Of a stretch of 64,000 nucleotides of DNA, positions 18,952 through 28,010 are shown piece by piece. The stretch covers positions 62,001-126,000 of the forward strand of contig JAATFV010000090.1 in the NCBI GenBank assembly GCA_015655015.1, given 5' to 3'. The position numbers and the translations under genes were made by a program. Each line of letters begins with the position of its first letter. Position 1 is the stretch's first letter. Source of the DNA: Chitinophagales bacterium (lineage in GTDB: Bacteria > Bacteroidota > Bacteroidia > Chitinophagales > Chitinophagaceae). A model generated the notes under the pieces. That model made no database searches, had not been told where the DNA came from, and was given only the letters and a program-made list of their open reading frames with translations.

Positions 18952-20661
18952 TTAGTTGTGTTGATTTAGAAGTGATGCGATCCTGTGACCTGAAGGTGTT
19001 CCGCGAAGAGGCCCGGTCAGCGACATATACAGCGGATATACTTCACCATCGCCCCCGCCTGTCATATCAGACACCAGGCTGAGCGAGAGAAAGGACTGAG
19101 GATGAGCCTGAATATATTTGATCCGCATATTGCGCTGGTTCTCCTGTCCGGAGACATCCTTTATAGTAGCTGCAAAGGCTTTTGCTTCTTCATCCAGCCA
19201 GGACCCTTTTACTTTCAGATTATCCGGTGAGTCGGCTTGTCCGGACAGTTCCAGGTAGCCGATGTCGGAGTAGAACTGCAGCATTCGATGGCTGGGCATC
19301 AGCATAACCTGGATCTTTTGCGGCTCCGGCATGAGGGTCAGCCAGGTGAAGCTGCCTTCGTGAATGACTGCTGTATCCTGCTTCGGTTTGTCGCCGGCAT
19401 AGTAGCGGAAGAGCGCCAGGCTGTCTTTCAGAGAGGAGATATGACCGTCCAAACGCATATTACGCCCACCTTCGAAGATCTCCATCAGCTTGCTCATCAG
19501 ATCCCGGTCCCGGAGATTTTTAGCGATGATGACACCATTGGGGTCCAGCAGCACATTCTGCGGGATCCCCTTGATGCCGTAGAGCACAGCCGCCGAGTTA
19601 TCCCTTCCTTTCAGATCGGATACCTGTAGCCAGGGCATATTATCCTCTTTAATGGCCTGCAGCCATTTATCCTTCTGGCTGGAATCATCCAGGGAGACAC
19701 CCAGCACGGTGAAACCGCTGTCCTTGTAGGCATTATAGGCTCTTAATACATTGGGGTTCTCCGCCCGGCAGATGCCGCACCAACTGGCCCAGAAATCCAC
19801 CAGTACATATTTGCCCCGGAAAGAAGACAGGCTGACTGGCCGGCCCTGCACATCGGATTGTATAAAGTCCGGTGAATGAACCCCTATCAGCGCTTGTTTG
19901 ACGCTGGCTATTTGTGCAGCCAGGTCCCTGCCTTCCTTAGAATCCCTGAATTTCAGGCTAAGGGCCTTGAAGGAGGGCTCTATAAGCTCTGGTTCCAGGG
20001 CAACCCTGAGATCATATACCATGTCCCAGGAAGCATATGCATCGGGATATCTGGCAACCAGTGCAGCCATGGCCTGTGCGGATGCCAGTCGTTGCTGATG
20101 AAATGCTTCATTCAGGATCCTGACAGAATCTTTATTCCCGCGATTGTAATAAGCGCTCCCCCGCACATCATTCATCCGTTCTATGTACGGTTTACCGATC
20201 TTTTCCCATTCGTCCGCCACTGCTGTTGAAGTGCTCCCTGTGACAGCTGCCTCAGACAGGGATCCTTTACTGTTCACGGTAATGACCCCGGGTTCAAGGT
20301 ACAACTGTCTTTCTTCATAAGGAGAATACCTCACATTATCGCTGTTGGCCGATCGTTTGCAAAAAAGCCGCGCTCTAATCGGTGTACTTAGCGATCCTTT
20401 GAAAATAAAATGTCCGTCACTGACGATGGCAGAGTCCTGTATACTCCTGCCACTTGACTGATAATTCAGGTACAGCACGATGGGGTACTTCGTGGCTGTT
20501 AATAGTCCCTTCAGCATAAAGGGGCCGTTTGCCTTCTGAAGAAAAGAAATGCTGGCCTTCTGCGGAAAGGGCAAACCGCCGTCTGGCGCACATTCTCCGG
20601 CTGTCATCCTCATCAGGAGGAAGGCTGCCGGCAATAGTTGCCGGAATGAACGATAAAGCAT
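18952..20661 (-). CDS. TlpA-type protein with a central thioredoxin domain flanked by two DUF4369-like domains (module B)
   Basis: A 569-residue exported protein. After a signal peptide (LLPAAFLLMRMTAGECA) comes a DUF4369-like beta domain (about 45-160), then a helical linker, then a thioredoxin-like domain (about 270-390, HSPDFIQSDVQGRPVSLSSFRGKY) with redox motif WASWCGIC and cis-Pro loop IPQNVLLDPNG. Unusually, about 180 residues follow that again look like DUF4369 plus its helical linker (MRLDGHISSLKDSLALFRYY, DTAVIHEGSFTWLTL, YLELSGQADSPDNLKVKGS) with no second thioredoxin domain. It could be a fused tandem of two TlpA proteins that lost one catalytic half. CGIC instead of CGPC may shift redox potential. 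Confidence 0.85.
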   Translation of the reverse strand: MLYRSFRQLLPAAFLLMRMTAGECAPDGGLPFPQKASISFLQKANGPFMLKGLLTATKYPIVLYLNYQSSGRSIQDSAIVSDGHFIFKGSLSTPIRARLFCKRSANSDNVRYSPYEERQLYLEPGVITVNSKGSLSEAAVTGSTSTAVADEWEKIGKPYIERMNDVRGSAYYNRGNKDSVRILNEAFHQQRLASAQAMAALVARYPDAYASWDMVYDLRVALEPELIEPSFKALSLKFRDSKEGRDLAAQIASVKQALIGVHSPDFIQSDVQGRPVSLSSFRGKYVLVDFWASWCGICRAENPNVLRAYNAYKDSGFTVLGVSLDDSSQKDKWLQAIKEDNMPWLQVSDLKGRDNSAAVLYGIKGIPQNVLLDPNGVIIAKNLRDRDLMSKLMEIFEGGRNMRLDGHISSLKDSLALFRYYAGDKPKQDTAVIHEGSFTWLTLMPEPQKIQVMLMPSHRMLQFYSDIGYLELSGQADSPDNLKVKGSWLDEEAKAFAATIKDVSGQENQRNMRIKYIQAHPQSFLSLSLVSDMTGGGDGEVYPLYMSLTGPLRGTPSGHRIASLLNQHN

Positions 20662-20702
20662 AGTATAATTTTAAAAGATTAAAGAATTCAAAACATACGG
20701 GA

Positions 20703-22184
20703 CTACCCGACCTTGAACACGAGGCTGACGATCTTTTTAAAACCTCCGCTCTTCCGTGTATATGCATTGCCGGTGATGTCGCCGGTGGGAGAAATGGGCA
20801 GGTCATAGACGATCCCTTCTCCGGAAGAACTATAAGTAGCTACGGTGATAGTATTAATGGTGACATCCTGCCATGCAAGGGCCGTAACATTCTCTCCCGG
20901 AGGAAATGTGTAGACAACCCGGGACTGGTTGGCAGCCATATCATAGACATACAGGTTGTTATCAGCTGCATAATACATCTGCTTTACCGTGCTGGAGAAC
21001 AGGTAGTCAGGGCTCTTTTGTACATTGGGGCTGTTGAGGATTGCCTGCTTCGCCTGTGCTACCGGCGTAGCCGCAAGATCACCGTTGCCATTAATGGTAT
21101 AGAGGAAACAGCTGTCATCGCCTTCGTTCTTAAAAACTGCATACCAGTTGTTAGGCCAGAAGCTGGCTCCCAAACCAGCCTTCATCGTAAGCATCTTCTT
21201 GTGGACATTGTTCAGATCGAATGCCATGGTGTTATTGGCGGGCCAAAGCTTCAAGGTGGTGGAGGCGCCACCGCCATCGTACATGAACCGGTAATTGGCC
21301 TGATCAAAAAAGATCGCGCCATAGGAGAGCCCCCCCGCTACAAAAGGAGCTGCAGTATATCCCAGTGCATCGGGTTGGGTGAATGCCGTACCAAACAAAG
21401 TGGAGGCGAAGGTGCCGTTCAGTCCATAGATCTTCCCATTGTTGAATGTAAAGGGCCCGTATGAAAAGGGGCTGGGTTTGTACATATTATGCGGCTGAAC
21501 CACAGCTGGAGGTGAAAAGAACAAACCGGAGTATTTACCAATGACTTGCAGGCTTGTATTGTCCATCGTATAACCATCCCCATCAAAATACACCATATTG
21601 AGCGTCCCCAGGAGGCTACCCGTATTGGAGCTGATGAGCTCCCTGGCAGAAGATGGCAGGGGGGTATTGGGGTTGGATACGGAATATACCCCATGGTAGA
21701 GCTTACTATCGGGTGTTATAAAGCTGATGTCCGTGTAACCGCCATCATTCTCCAACAGCATCCATCCTGTCTGGAAGGCTGTGGTTACCTGCAGGAGCAA
21801 ATGCTTGAAATAACTTACACCCGTGATCGTATCGATCATTACAAGGTCTAAACTATAATAGTTGGCCCCGGCACGAAGGGTGATCTGCTCATTGAAGGTA
21901 TGCTGGGTGGATAATACCACGATCTTGCCAATGCCCAGCGGCTGCGCAGGATCGGCTACCGGGTAAACGCGCCATTCGTACCGCAGACGGGAGGTATCCG
22001 GCGCAACCACCTTCGGCTCGATCTTTAAAGTATCCAGCCGGGTGATCCTGAATGTATCCGCAATAGTGGCGGCATACGCATCATTGATGGCATGATAGGC
22101 ATAATTGCCTTTATCTTTATAACAGCCTGCCAGGATCAATGCTCCCGCCAGGGTGAATATAATTGCATTAAATAGTTGACGCAT
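20703..22184 (-). CDS. PKD-like-family lipoprotein (module B)
   Basis: A 493-residue lipoprotein with lipobox LILAGC (Cys21). The start CYKDKGNYAYHAINDAY and the following LRYEWRVYPVADP match what I know of the Bacteroidota PKD-like lipoprotein family that accompanies particular SusC/SusD pairs. The rest is repetitive beta structure (WMLLENDGGYTDISFITPDS, NLYVYDMAANQSRVVYTFPPG) suggesting a propeller-like fold. It is 18 bases after the DUF4843 gene and 41 bases before the first TlpA-type gene. It is probably a surface accessory binding protein; its ligand is unknown. Confidence 0.75.
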   Translation of the reverse strand: MRQLFNAIIFTLAGALILAGCYKDKGNYAYHAINDAYAATIADTFRITRLDTLKIEPKVVAPDTSRLRYEWRVYPVADPAQPLGIGKIVVLSTQHTFNEQITLRAGANYYSLDLVMIDTITGVSYFKHLLLQVTTAFQTGWMLLENDGGYTDISFITPDSKLYHGVYSVSNPNTPLPSSARELISSNTGSLLGTLNMVYFDGDGYTMDNTSLQVIGKYSGLFFSPPAVVQPHNMYKPSPFSYGPFTFNNGKIYGLNGTFASTLFGTAFTQPDALGYTAAPFVAGGLSYGAIFFDQANYRFMYDGGGASTTLKLWPANNTMAFDLNNVHKKMLTMKAGLGASFWPNNWYAVFKNEGDDSCFLYTINGNGDLAATPVAQAKQAILNSPNVQKSPDYLFSSTVKQMYYAADNNLYVYDMAANQSRVVYTFPPGENVTALAWQDVTINTITVATYSSSGEGIVYDLPISPTGDITGNAYTRKSGGFKKIVSLVFKVG

Positions 22185-22202
22185 GATTATAAGCTTGTAA
22201 GG

Positions 22203-22964
22203 TTAGGGAAATGTAACAGCATTGCCATTCTCATCCATAAGCGGTCCATGTGCCGCGTTATAGTCGACCAGTGCATTCCTCACTACAGTCTGGTAGTATT
22301 GGAGCTGCGGGTATTTCAGCGCATTCGGCCCTGTATTCGGAAAGGATGAAACGCCCAGCACCCCGGCCATGAACCTGAACTTGACCTCACTGTAAGTTCC
22401 GAAAAAAGTAACCAGGTAGGTGTCCCAGTTGCTGGGCTTGATCAGCCTGTCGGTAATGATGATCCTGATACTGTTCCGGCTATAGTAACCTCCATCAGCC
22501 ATAAGCGTATCTTTCATCAATGCCGGAAAATCAGCGGAAGGCTGCAGCTGGAGGTTCAGCACAACAGACGTGTCCTGTAAAGAAGCGTCACGGATCAGCA
22601 CCACACCCAGGCTTGTCTGGAAGGAATCCTTCGGCATGACATAATCCATCAGCTTGTAATGAGTGCCCGCTATAGCTGTTGTACCATTGCTGACGACGGT
22701 CAGATTGATAGGGCGGTCCTGAGGGGCCGTAAGACCTGCAATACGAACGGGCAGCCAGACCGTATCCGTCGTGACCGAACTGTTTTTGTCCACGAAAGTG
22801 TAGTTAAGGCTATCAATATTGCCCGTGGCGGCGGCGGCGGATGTATAAATGAAATACACGCTGGCCCGGGCATCGGTGCCCGCGGCGATCTTTTGTTTAG
22901 TACAGGCGCTGAGCAGGCAGGCCGGCACAAGAAATATATAAATCAAACGTATGATCGGTTGCAT
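22203..22964 (-). CDS. DUF4843-type lipoprotein (module B)
   Basis: A 253-residue lipoprotein starting at ATG 22964 (MQPIIRLIYIFLVPACLLSAC, lipobox Cys21). The frame stays open a further 57 codons upstream but overlaps the SusD gene and has no signal-peptide character, so the shorter start is right. Features matching DUF4843: RASVYFIYT, DTVWLPVRIAGLTAPQDRPINLTVV, GTHYKLMDYVMPKDSFQTSLGVVLIRD, and a C-terminal helical part. DUF4843 proteins regularly sit between SusD and a PKD-like lipoprotein, as here. Likely a surface accessory protein; role not established. Confidence 0.8.
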   Translation of the reverse strand: MQPIIRLIYIFLVPACLLSACTKQKIAAGTDARASVYFIYTSAAAATGNIDSLNYTFVDKNSSVTTDTVWLPVRIAGLTAPQDRPINLTVVSNGTTAIAGTHYKLMDYVMPKDSFQTSLGVVLIRDASLQDTSVVLNLQLQPSADFPALMKDTLMADGGYYSRNSIRIIITDRLIKPSNWDTYLVTFFGTYSEVKFRFMAGVLGVSSFPNTGPNALKYPQLQYYQTVVRNALVDYNAAHGPLMDENGNAVTFP

Positions 22965-22986
22965 AAAATAAGTTGACGTTGAAGGA

Positions 22987-24423
22987 TTAATTACCTCTGT
23001 ATTGCAATTCCGCATCCGGCAGGGGCAATATGTAGATATTGTCAGATGCCTGTGTAGCCAAAAACCTGATCTGGGACTTGTCCAATCTTTTGTAGTAGTA
23101 GAACAATTGACCTTCCGCATAGAACTCCTTCCCATATTCTTTGAAGATCTCGTTCTGTACAGTGGGTGCGTCCAGTCCTGCGGGGAGATCGCTGAGACCT
23201 CTGTGCTCCCGCACCGTATTCAGATAGCCGGTAGCAGCAGCCGGATCGGAGCATTCAGCGGCGATATAATACATTTCCGGCAGCCGCATCAGGGGCACGA
23301 GGTTGTTGAATGCCTGGTTAGAGGCTTCCTGCCAGTATTTCGTATCAAAATAGACGTTGCCGCTAAGCTGCCAGAGACGTGCATACCTGACATCTGTTAC
23401 GCCTCCCGATGCGATCTCATAGATCTGGTCCACGATCCCGCCGCCGCCATAGGTATTGGTAAGCTGTACGCTCACGCCTGTATTGACGGTGCCTGACGGC
23501 GTCTTGAAATAGGTATTCACCTGAGTCAGCAGATTGAATTTGCTAAGGGAAAAGATCTGCTCGGGAATAAAGGTATAGTCGTGGTAATTGCTGATCCGGT
23601 CGGAGGTCTCGAAGCTGAACAAACCGGAGTTGATCACATTCGTTGCATGGACCAATGCATTCTGCTTATCGCCTTTGTACAGGTAAACCCTCGCCAGGGC
23701 AGCCTCCGCCGCCCAATAGTTGAAATGGCTCTGACGCCGGTTGAGCCAGTCATTCTGCAAAGTCACGTTATCCACCGGGAAGTTTACATCGATAGCCTTA
23801 TATCCGCTGAGCAGGCCGGAAGCGGCCGTCAGGTCCGCAATCACACTGTCCAGTATTCCACTGACCGTCGACAGGGGAGTTACACCACCCGAAACGGTAG
23901 TGACATAGGGAATGGCGTTCCGGGAAGCATGACTGGCGTATGAACCACCGAAGATCCGCAGCAGGTCAAAATGCATGAATGCGCGCAGTCCCAATGCTTC
24001 GCCCTTTATCAGCTCATAGTTCCCAGGCTGGAACAAGTTCTTCTTTGCATCGATATTAAGTAAAATATTGTTAACATTGGTGATGGCATTGTACATCGAA
24101 TCCCAGATATTCGTGATCCTTGTCTTTACACCTGCATCCGTGTAATTATAGATGGCAGCCTGATAAAAGCTATTGCCCGGCACGGTCTGGCAGCTGTAAT
24201 TCTGCGCCAGCACGTCCATGAAGCTCATCGTCAGCTGATCTCCGTAAAGGGAAGAATTGGACATCACCGTATATACACCGTACATGGCGTCTTCGAAACC
24301 TTGTTCGGAGGTGAAAAGCTGGCTTTGTTCCACTGCTGTCTTAGGCTTTGCATCCAGCCATTTCTTACAGCCGGAAATAAAGATAAGGGTGAGCAACAAA
24401 AAAGCTATTATTTCTTTTTTCAT
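22987..24423 (-). CDS. SusD/RagB-family lipoprotein (module B)
   Basis: A 478-residue lipoprotein from ATG 24423 (MKKEIIAFLLLTLIFISGC, lipobox Cys18); the frame is open 20 codons further, but that part overlaps the end of susC. SusD features: KKWLDAKPKTAVEQSQLFTSEQGFEDAMYG near the N-terminus, ALGLRAFMHFDLLRIFGG, RLPEMYYIAAECS and the C-terminal FYAEGQLFYYYKRLDK. It ends PLPDAELQYRGN, the shorter ending seen in SusD proteins paired with DUF4843. It is the lipoprotein lid of the module B transporter. Confidence 0.93.
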   Translation of the reverse strand: MKKEIIAFLLLTLIFISGCKKWLDAKPKTAVEQSQLFTSEQGFEDAMYGVYTVMSNSSLYGDQLTMSFMDVLAQNYSCQTVPGNSFYQAAIYNYTDAGVKTRITNIWDSMYNAITNVNNILLNIDAKKNLFQPGNYELIKGEALGLRAFMHFDLLRIFGGSYASHASRNAIPYVTTVSGGVTPLSTVSGILDSVIADLTAASGLLSGYKAIDVNFPVDNVTLQNDWLNRRQSHFNYWAAEAALARVYLYKGDKQNALVHATNVINSGLFSFETSDRISNYHDYTFIPEQIFSLSKFNLLTQVNTYFKTPSGTVNTGVSVQLTNTYGGGGIVDQIYEIASGGVTDVRYARLWQLSGNVYFDTKYWQEASNQAFNNLVPLMRLPEMYYIAAECSDPAAATGYLNTVREHRGLSDLPAGLDAPTVQNEIFKEYGKEFYAEGQLFYYYKRLDKSQIRFLATQASDNIYILPLPDAELQYRGN

Positions 24424-24442
24424 ACCAGTCAATTTTAAAATG

Positions 24443-27400
24443 TTAAAAACCCAGTTGCAGTGAGAATGAATAATTGCGGGCAAAAGGATAGGCCAACCCT
24501 CTTTCCTGCCTGATCGATGATACTACAAAAGGATTATTGATATAGAAATAACACTGCAGACGGCTCATCTTCCAGTTGCTGATCAACCGCTGGGGCAACA
24601 GATAGCCCAGCGTAATGGCATCGCAGTACAAGGTATTGTTCTTCTGTATAAATCGGGAAGTCGCCCTGGTGATATCCGTACGGGTTGTCCCATCTATCCT
24701 GGCCACACCTTTATAGAGGGCGACATCTCCCGGCTTCTGCCAGCGATCTGTCAGCACCCTGCTATCCACATTATAGGCCGGATTGGCGTTCTCTATCATG
24801 TCAGCCAGGGTGCCGTTATACATTTGACCGCCCAGTTCCGTGCGCATAGCTATATTGATGCTTGCCCCCTTGTACATTAAGTTAGTGCCTATATTACCGG
24901 TGACCTTTGGCTGGTTATCCCCTACCGGCACTTCATCCAGAGGATTCCACAGATAGGTCTGCTGCCCGTCGCGGGAAAGGAAGATCTCGTTACCTGTGCT
25001 GGGGTCGATGCCAAGGGAACGTACTGCATAGATAGTGCTGACACTCTGCCCTTCCTTATATTGCAGCACGGGCGCCGTGATCGGGTTAACCGCCGCTGTC
25101 TGCTGCGCCACTGCTTTGTCATTCTGTGCTTTCAGGGCGTCGGAGATCTTCAGCAATTTATTCTGATTGTGCAGTAGATTCGCATAAAAGCTCCAAAAGA
25201 CATTTTTCTTTTCGTTTTTCAGCGCAAAGGCGGTGAGATACACTTCATATCCCTTGTTCTGTACTTTTCCCAGGTTGGCGTAGAAGCTGGAGAACCCGGA
25301 GGAAGGGGTTGTATTGACGGCGGTAAACAGATTGTCCGTCTTTTCCACATAATAGTTGAAAGTAGCCTGTATGCGTCCGTTGTACAGCTCAATGTCCGTA
25401 CCTAAGTTCGCTTTATTGGTCTGCTGCCATTTGAGTTGATTATTGCCAAGGCTTTGCATGGCTGCCCCGATGCTGTTGAGATAGCGGAAGCCTGTCAGGT
25501 AAGTATAGGTTTGTTCAGCCGCGAAGGACGGAAAATTCTGTGAACCGGTGGACCCATAGGATGCACGTACCTTGAAACGGTTGAATACAGCAGGAAGATT
25601 CATAAATTTCTCCTTATGAAGGTTCCATCCTGCACCTACCGACCAGAAAGGCGCATAATGCTGGTCAGTACCGAACAGGGAAGAGCCATCCCTTCTGAAA
25701 GAAAGGTCCAGCAAATACCGGTAATCATAGGCATAGCTAAGATTAGCATAATAGCTGATCTGCCTGGCGATGCTCTCCGATCCTGCCGGCTTGTCATTAA
25801 TGGGGTACTGAAGACCAAAGAGAATGTTATCCATGCTGGAATTGGGAAACCCCTGCACGCTCACCGTGTTGGAATAAGATCTATCCTGCTGGATGTGGGA
25901 GCCGGCGGTAGCAAAAACAGTGTGGCGTGCGAAATTCTTGCCATAGTTGAGAAAAACATCCGACTGGTAGCTATTGGTCACCCCTGTCGTCTGCTGGTAA
26001 TAACCGCGGGTCGAAAAGAGGCTGTCCGGCGTATTCACGAATTCCACCGCATCTGCCGGCAGAAATACATTGCCTGAATTCTTCTGGCTATACATACTGA
26101 AACGGGCGCTGAGCTTCAGGCTCTCTTTGATATTCCAATCCGCCTGGAAATTATCAGCGACCCTCAGATAGCCCGTATTGTTTTGTGTTCTCAGCGTAGC
26201 ATCGTACATAGGGTTGTATACGAGGGTCTCCTGCCTGGCAGGTTCATAGATATTTTGCAGGATCTTGGGTATCTTTCCCGTGACGCTGTCAATGGGGCGC
26301 CAATAGGGATTCAGCAAGGCATATTGGGAGAAGCTGCCATAGGGGCTGTTCACGGAATTATTATAGGTGACGGACAAGTAATTGGTGAACTGCAATGCAT
26401 CCTTATGATAGATGAGATGAACGCCGCCCGACAGATCATTCCGATGGGAGCCTTTCATTATTCCACCATTATTGTTATAGGAGAGATCCACGCCATACCG
26501 CATGTAATTATCGCCGCCATCCAGGTAGATACTGTGCTTCTGGCTGAATTCCTTAGCCAGGGGCTTTGAAAGCCAATAGGTGTTAACTCCTCTCTGCGCC
26601 TCCGCCAGCCGCATGTTATACAATTGATCCATTCCTTCCTGTACGGCTATGCCATAAGAAGGAGTCGTTGTATAGATGCCTGCTGCTTTTTCCAGCTGCA
26701 GCTTCTGCATGGAATTCAGCAGGTGGTAGCTGGTGAGATCGGGCGTACTTAGAGAGAGGTTATTATTGTAAGAGAGCCTTAACTGTCCTTTTTTTGGCTG
26801 TACCGTCTCTATGACCAGTACGCCATTGGCGGCTTTCGAGCCATAGATGGCAGTAGCGGCAGCATCTTTGAGGATCGTGAGCTTGCTGATCCGGCTCATG
26901 TCGAGGTCATAGATCGTCTGCAAGGGTATTTCAAATCCATCGAGAATAAACAGCGGCGGGTTGCTGACATAGCCATACTGGCTGGTCAGATCCGTGTTGG
27001 CGATGCTATTGGCCCCCCGGACCTGGATCTGCGGCAAATGGTTCGGGTCCGACCCGAAGTTGATATCCGAAGGCATCTGGAAGGAAGCGTCCAGCGAACG
27101 TAAGGCTGCCAGCACATTCGTATTATTTACCGTCCTCAGCTGCTCAGCGGTATAAGTCTGCGCAGCGCCCGTGTAGTTCTCTGCGGGACGCTTGTAGATA
27201 CCGTTCACGACCGTCTGGTTAAGATTGCTGACGGCTGGTTTTAGCTGGAGAATGACAGTAAAGCTCCGTGCGGGAGGAGTAGGTTCTTTTACTGTTACTT
27301 CCTGCGGGTAATAATTGACATAGGTGATCTGGAGTACATCTCCTGCATTGGCTCCCATAGAGAAAGTACCTGCCGGTCCTGTAACGGCAGACTTTTTGGT

Positions 27401-27892
27401 CCGTTTATTAGTAATGGTGGCGCCTACCAGCGGCTGACCATCTTCTCCTGTAATTGTTCCGTATATGGGGATCAGCGGGGCGAGATCATATAAGATCACG
27501 TCGGATGCAGAAGGATTGTCTGGCTGCGGCTTACGAAAGAGGAGGATGGTCTTGCTCCTGATCGTATAGTCCACCTGACGATATTTAAAGAGCTCATCAA
27601 GGAACTCTTTAAAGGGACGGTCTTTTGCATAGATGGTAACGGTCTTCAAATCATTCAGGACCGAGTCGTTGAACACGAAAAAATAACCTGTCTGTTTTTC
27701 GACGGTAGCGAGGACTGACCTGACAGTGACATTTCTTCCGGAATAGGTTACTGTTTGTGATAAGCCTTTGGCCGATACGTTCAATAGGGCAGCGGTTAAA
27801 AGTATGATTGTTAGCTTCATGACTAACAGAGTTTTGGTGATATAGCGGTTGTCCCCATGGACAGACCGTCTACAAATAGCAGTTTTTTGCAT
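24443..27892 (-). CDS. SusC/RagA-family TonB-dependent transporter with STN domain (module B)
   Basis: A 1149-residue outer-membrane transporter: leader of 24 residues ending TKTLLVMK, signal peptide (MKLTIILLTAALLNVSA), STN domain (about 50-120), carboxypeptidase-like domain (about 145-215, IYGTITGEDGQPLVGATI), plug (about 225-365, with VRGANSIANTDL and ILKDAAATAIYGSKAANG) and barrel ending in SFSLQLGF. The usual VVVVGYG signature is replaced by TVVNGIYKRPAENYTGA, marking a divergent SusC branch. Start 27892 is preferred over ATG 27820 because the leader is open in frame and resembles that of the module C SusC. The module has no hydrolase, so the cargo may not be a polysaccharide. Confidence 0.95.
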   Translation of the reverse strand: MQKTAICRRSVHGDNRYITKTLLVMKLTIILLTAALLNVSAKGLSQTVTYSGRNVTVRSVLATVEKQTGYFFVFNDSVLNDLKTVTIYAKDRPFKEFLDELFKYRQVDYTIRSKTILLFRKPQPDNPSASDVILYDLAPLIPIYGTITGEDGQPLVGATITNKRTKKSAVTGPAGTFSMGANAGDVLQITYVNYYPQEVTVKEPTPPARSFTVILQLKPAVSNLNQTVVNGIYKRPAENYTGAAQTYTAEQLRTVNNTNVLAALRSLDASFQMPSDINFGSDPNHLPQIQVRGANSIANTDLTSQYGYVSNPPLFILDGFEIPLQTIYDLDMSRISKLTILKDAAATAIYGSKAANGVLVIETVQPKKGQLRLSYNNNLSLSTPDLTSYHLLNSMQKLQLEKAAGIYTTTPSYGIAVQEGMDQLYNMRLAEAQRGVNTYWLSKPLAKEFSQKHSIYLDGGDNYMRYGVDLSYNNNGGIMKGSHRNDLSGGVHLIYHKDALQFTNYLSVTYNNSVNSPYGSFSQYALLNPYWRPIDSVTGKIPKILQNIYEPARQETLVYNPMYDATLRTQNNTGYLRVADNFQADWNIKESLKLSARFSMYSQKNSGNVFLPADAVEFVNTPDSLFSTRGYYQQTTGVTNSYQSDVFLNYGKNFARHTVFATAGSHIQQDRSYSNTVSVQGFPNSSMDNILFGLQYPINDKPAGSESIARQISYYANLSYAYDYRYLLDLSFRRDGSSLFGTDQHYAPFWSVGAGWNLHKEKFMNLPAVFNRFKVRASYGSTGSQNFPSFAAEQTYTYLTGFRYLNSIGAAMQSLGNNQLKWQQTNKANLGTDIELYNGRIQATFNYYVEKTDNLFTAVNTTPSSGFSSFYANLGKVQNKGYEVYLTAFALKNEKKNVFWSFYANLLHNQNKLLKISDALKAQNDKAVAQQTAAVNPITAPVLQYKEGQSVSTIYAVRSLGIDPSTGNEIFLSRDGQQTYLWNPLDEVPVGDNQPKVTGNIGTNLMYKGASINIAMRTELGGQMYNGTLADMIENANPAYNVDSRVLTDRWQKPGDVALYKGVARIDGTTRTDITRATSRFIQKNNTLYCDAITLGYLLPQRLISNWKMSRLQCYFYINNPFVVSSIRQERGLAYPFARNYSFSLQLGF

Positions 27893-27998
27893 ACATTTGC
27901 AAGGTTTGGGTGATGAATAAGCAGTTCTCTCAAGACTTGTTTTTGTATATTACTCAGACGCCTGCCGGAAGTGGTTGCACACTTTCGGCTTTGTTTTG
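27892..27998 (+). ncRNA. Candidate antisense RNA over the susC leader, module B
   Basis: On the plus strand an exact TAnnTTTG box (TACATTTG, 27892-27899) is followed about 65 bases later by a 10-base stem (27964-27973 with 27980-27989) and TTTGTTTT. A transcript starting near 27906 would be about 90 bases and antisense to the fecR-susC spacer. The stem includes G27968-T27985, a wobble pair only if the plus strand is the RNA; the minus-strand RNA would have a C-A mismatch. No convincing -33 box was found. Confidence 0.4.
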
Positions 27999-28010
27999 AG
28001 CAATAGAAGA

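Noticed and set aside
22965-23135. N-terminal extension of the DUF4843 lipoprotein by 57 codons
   Set aside because: It overlaps susD and would bury the lipobox inside the protein.
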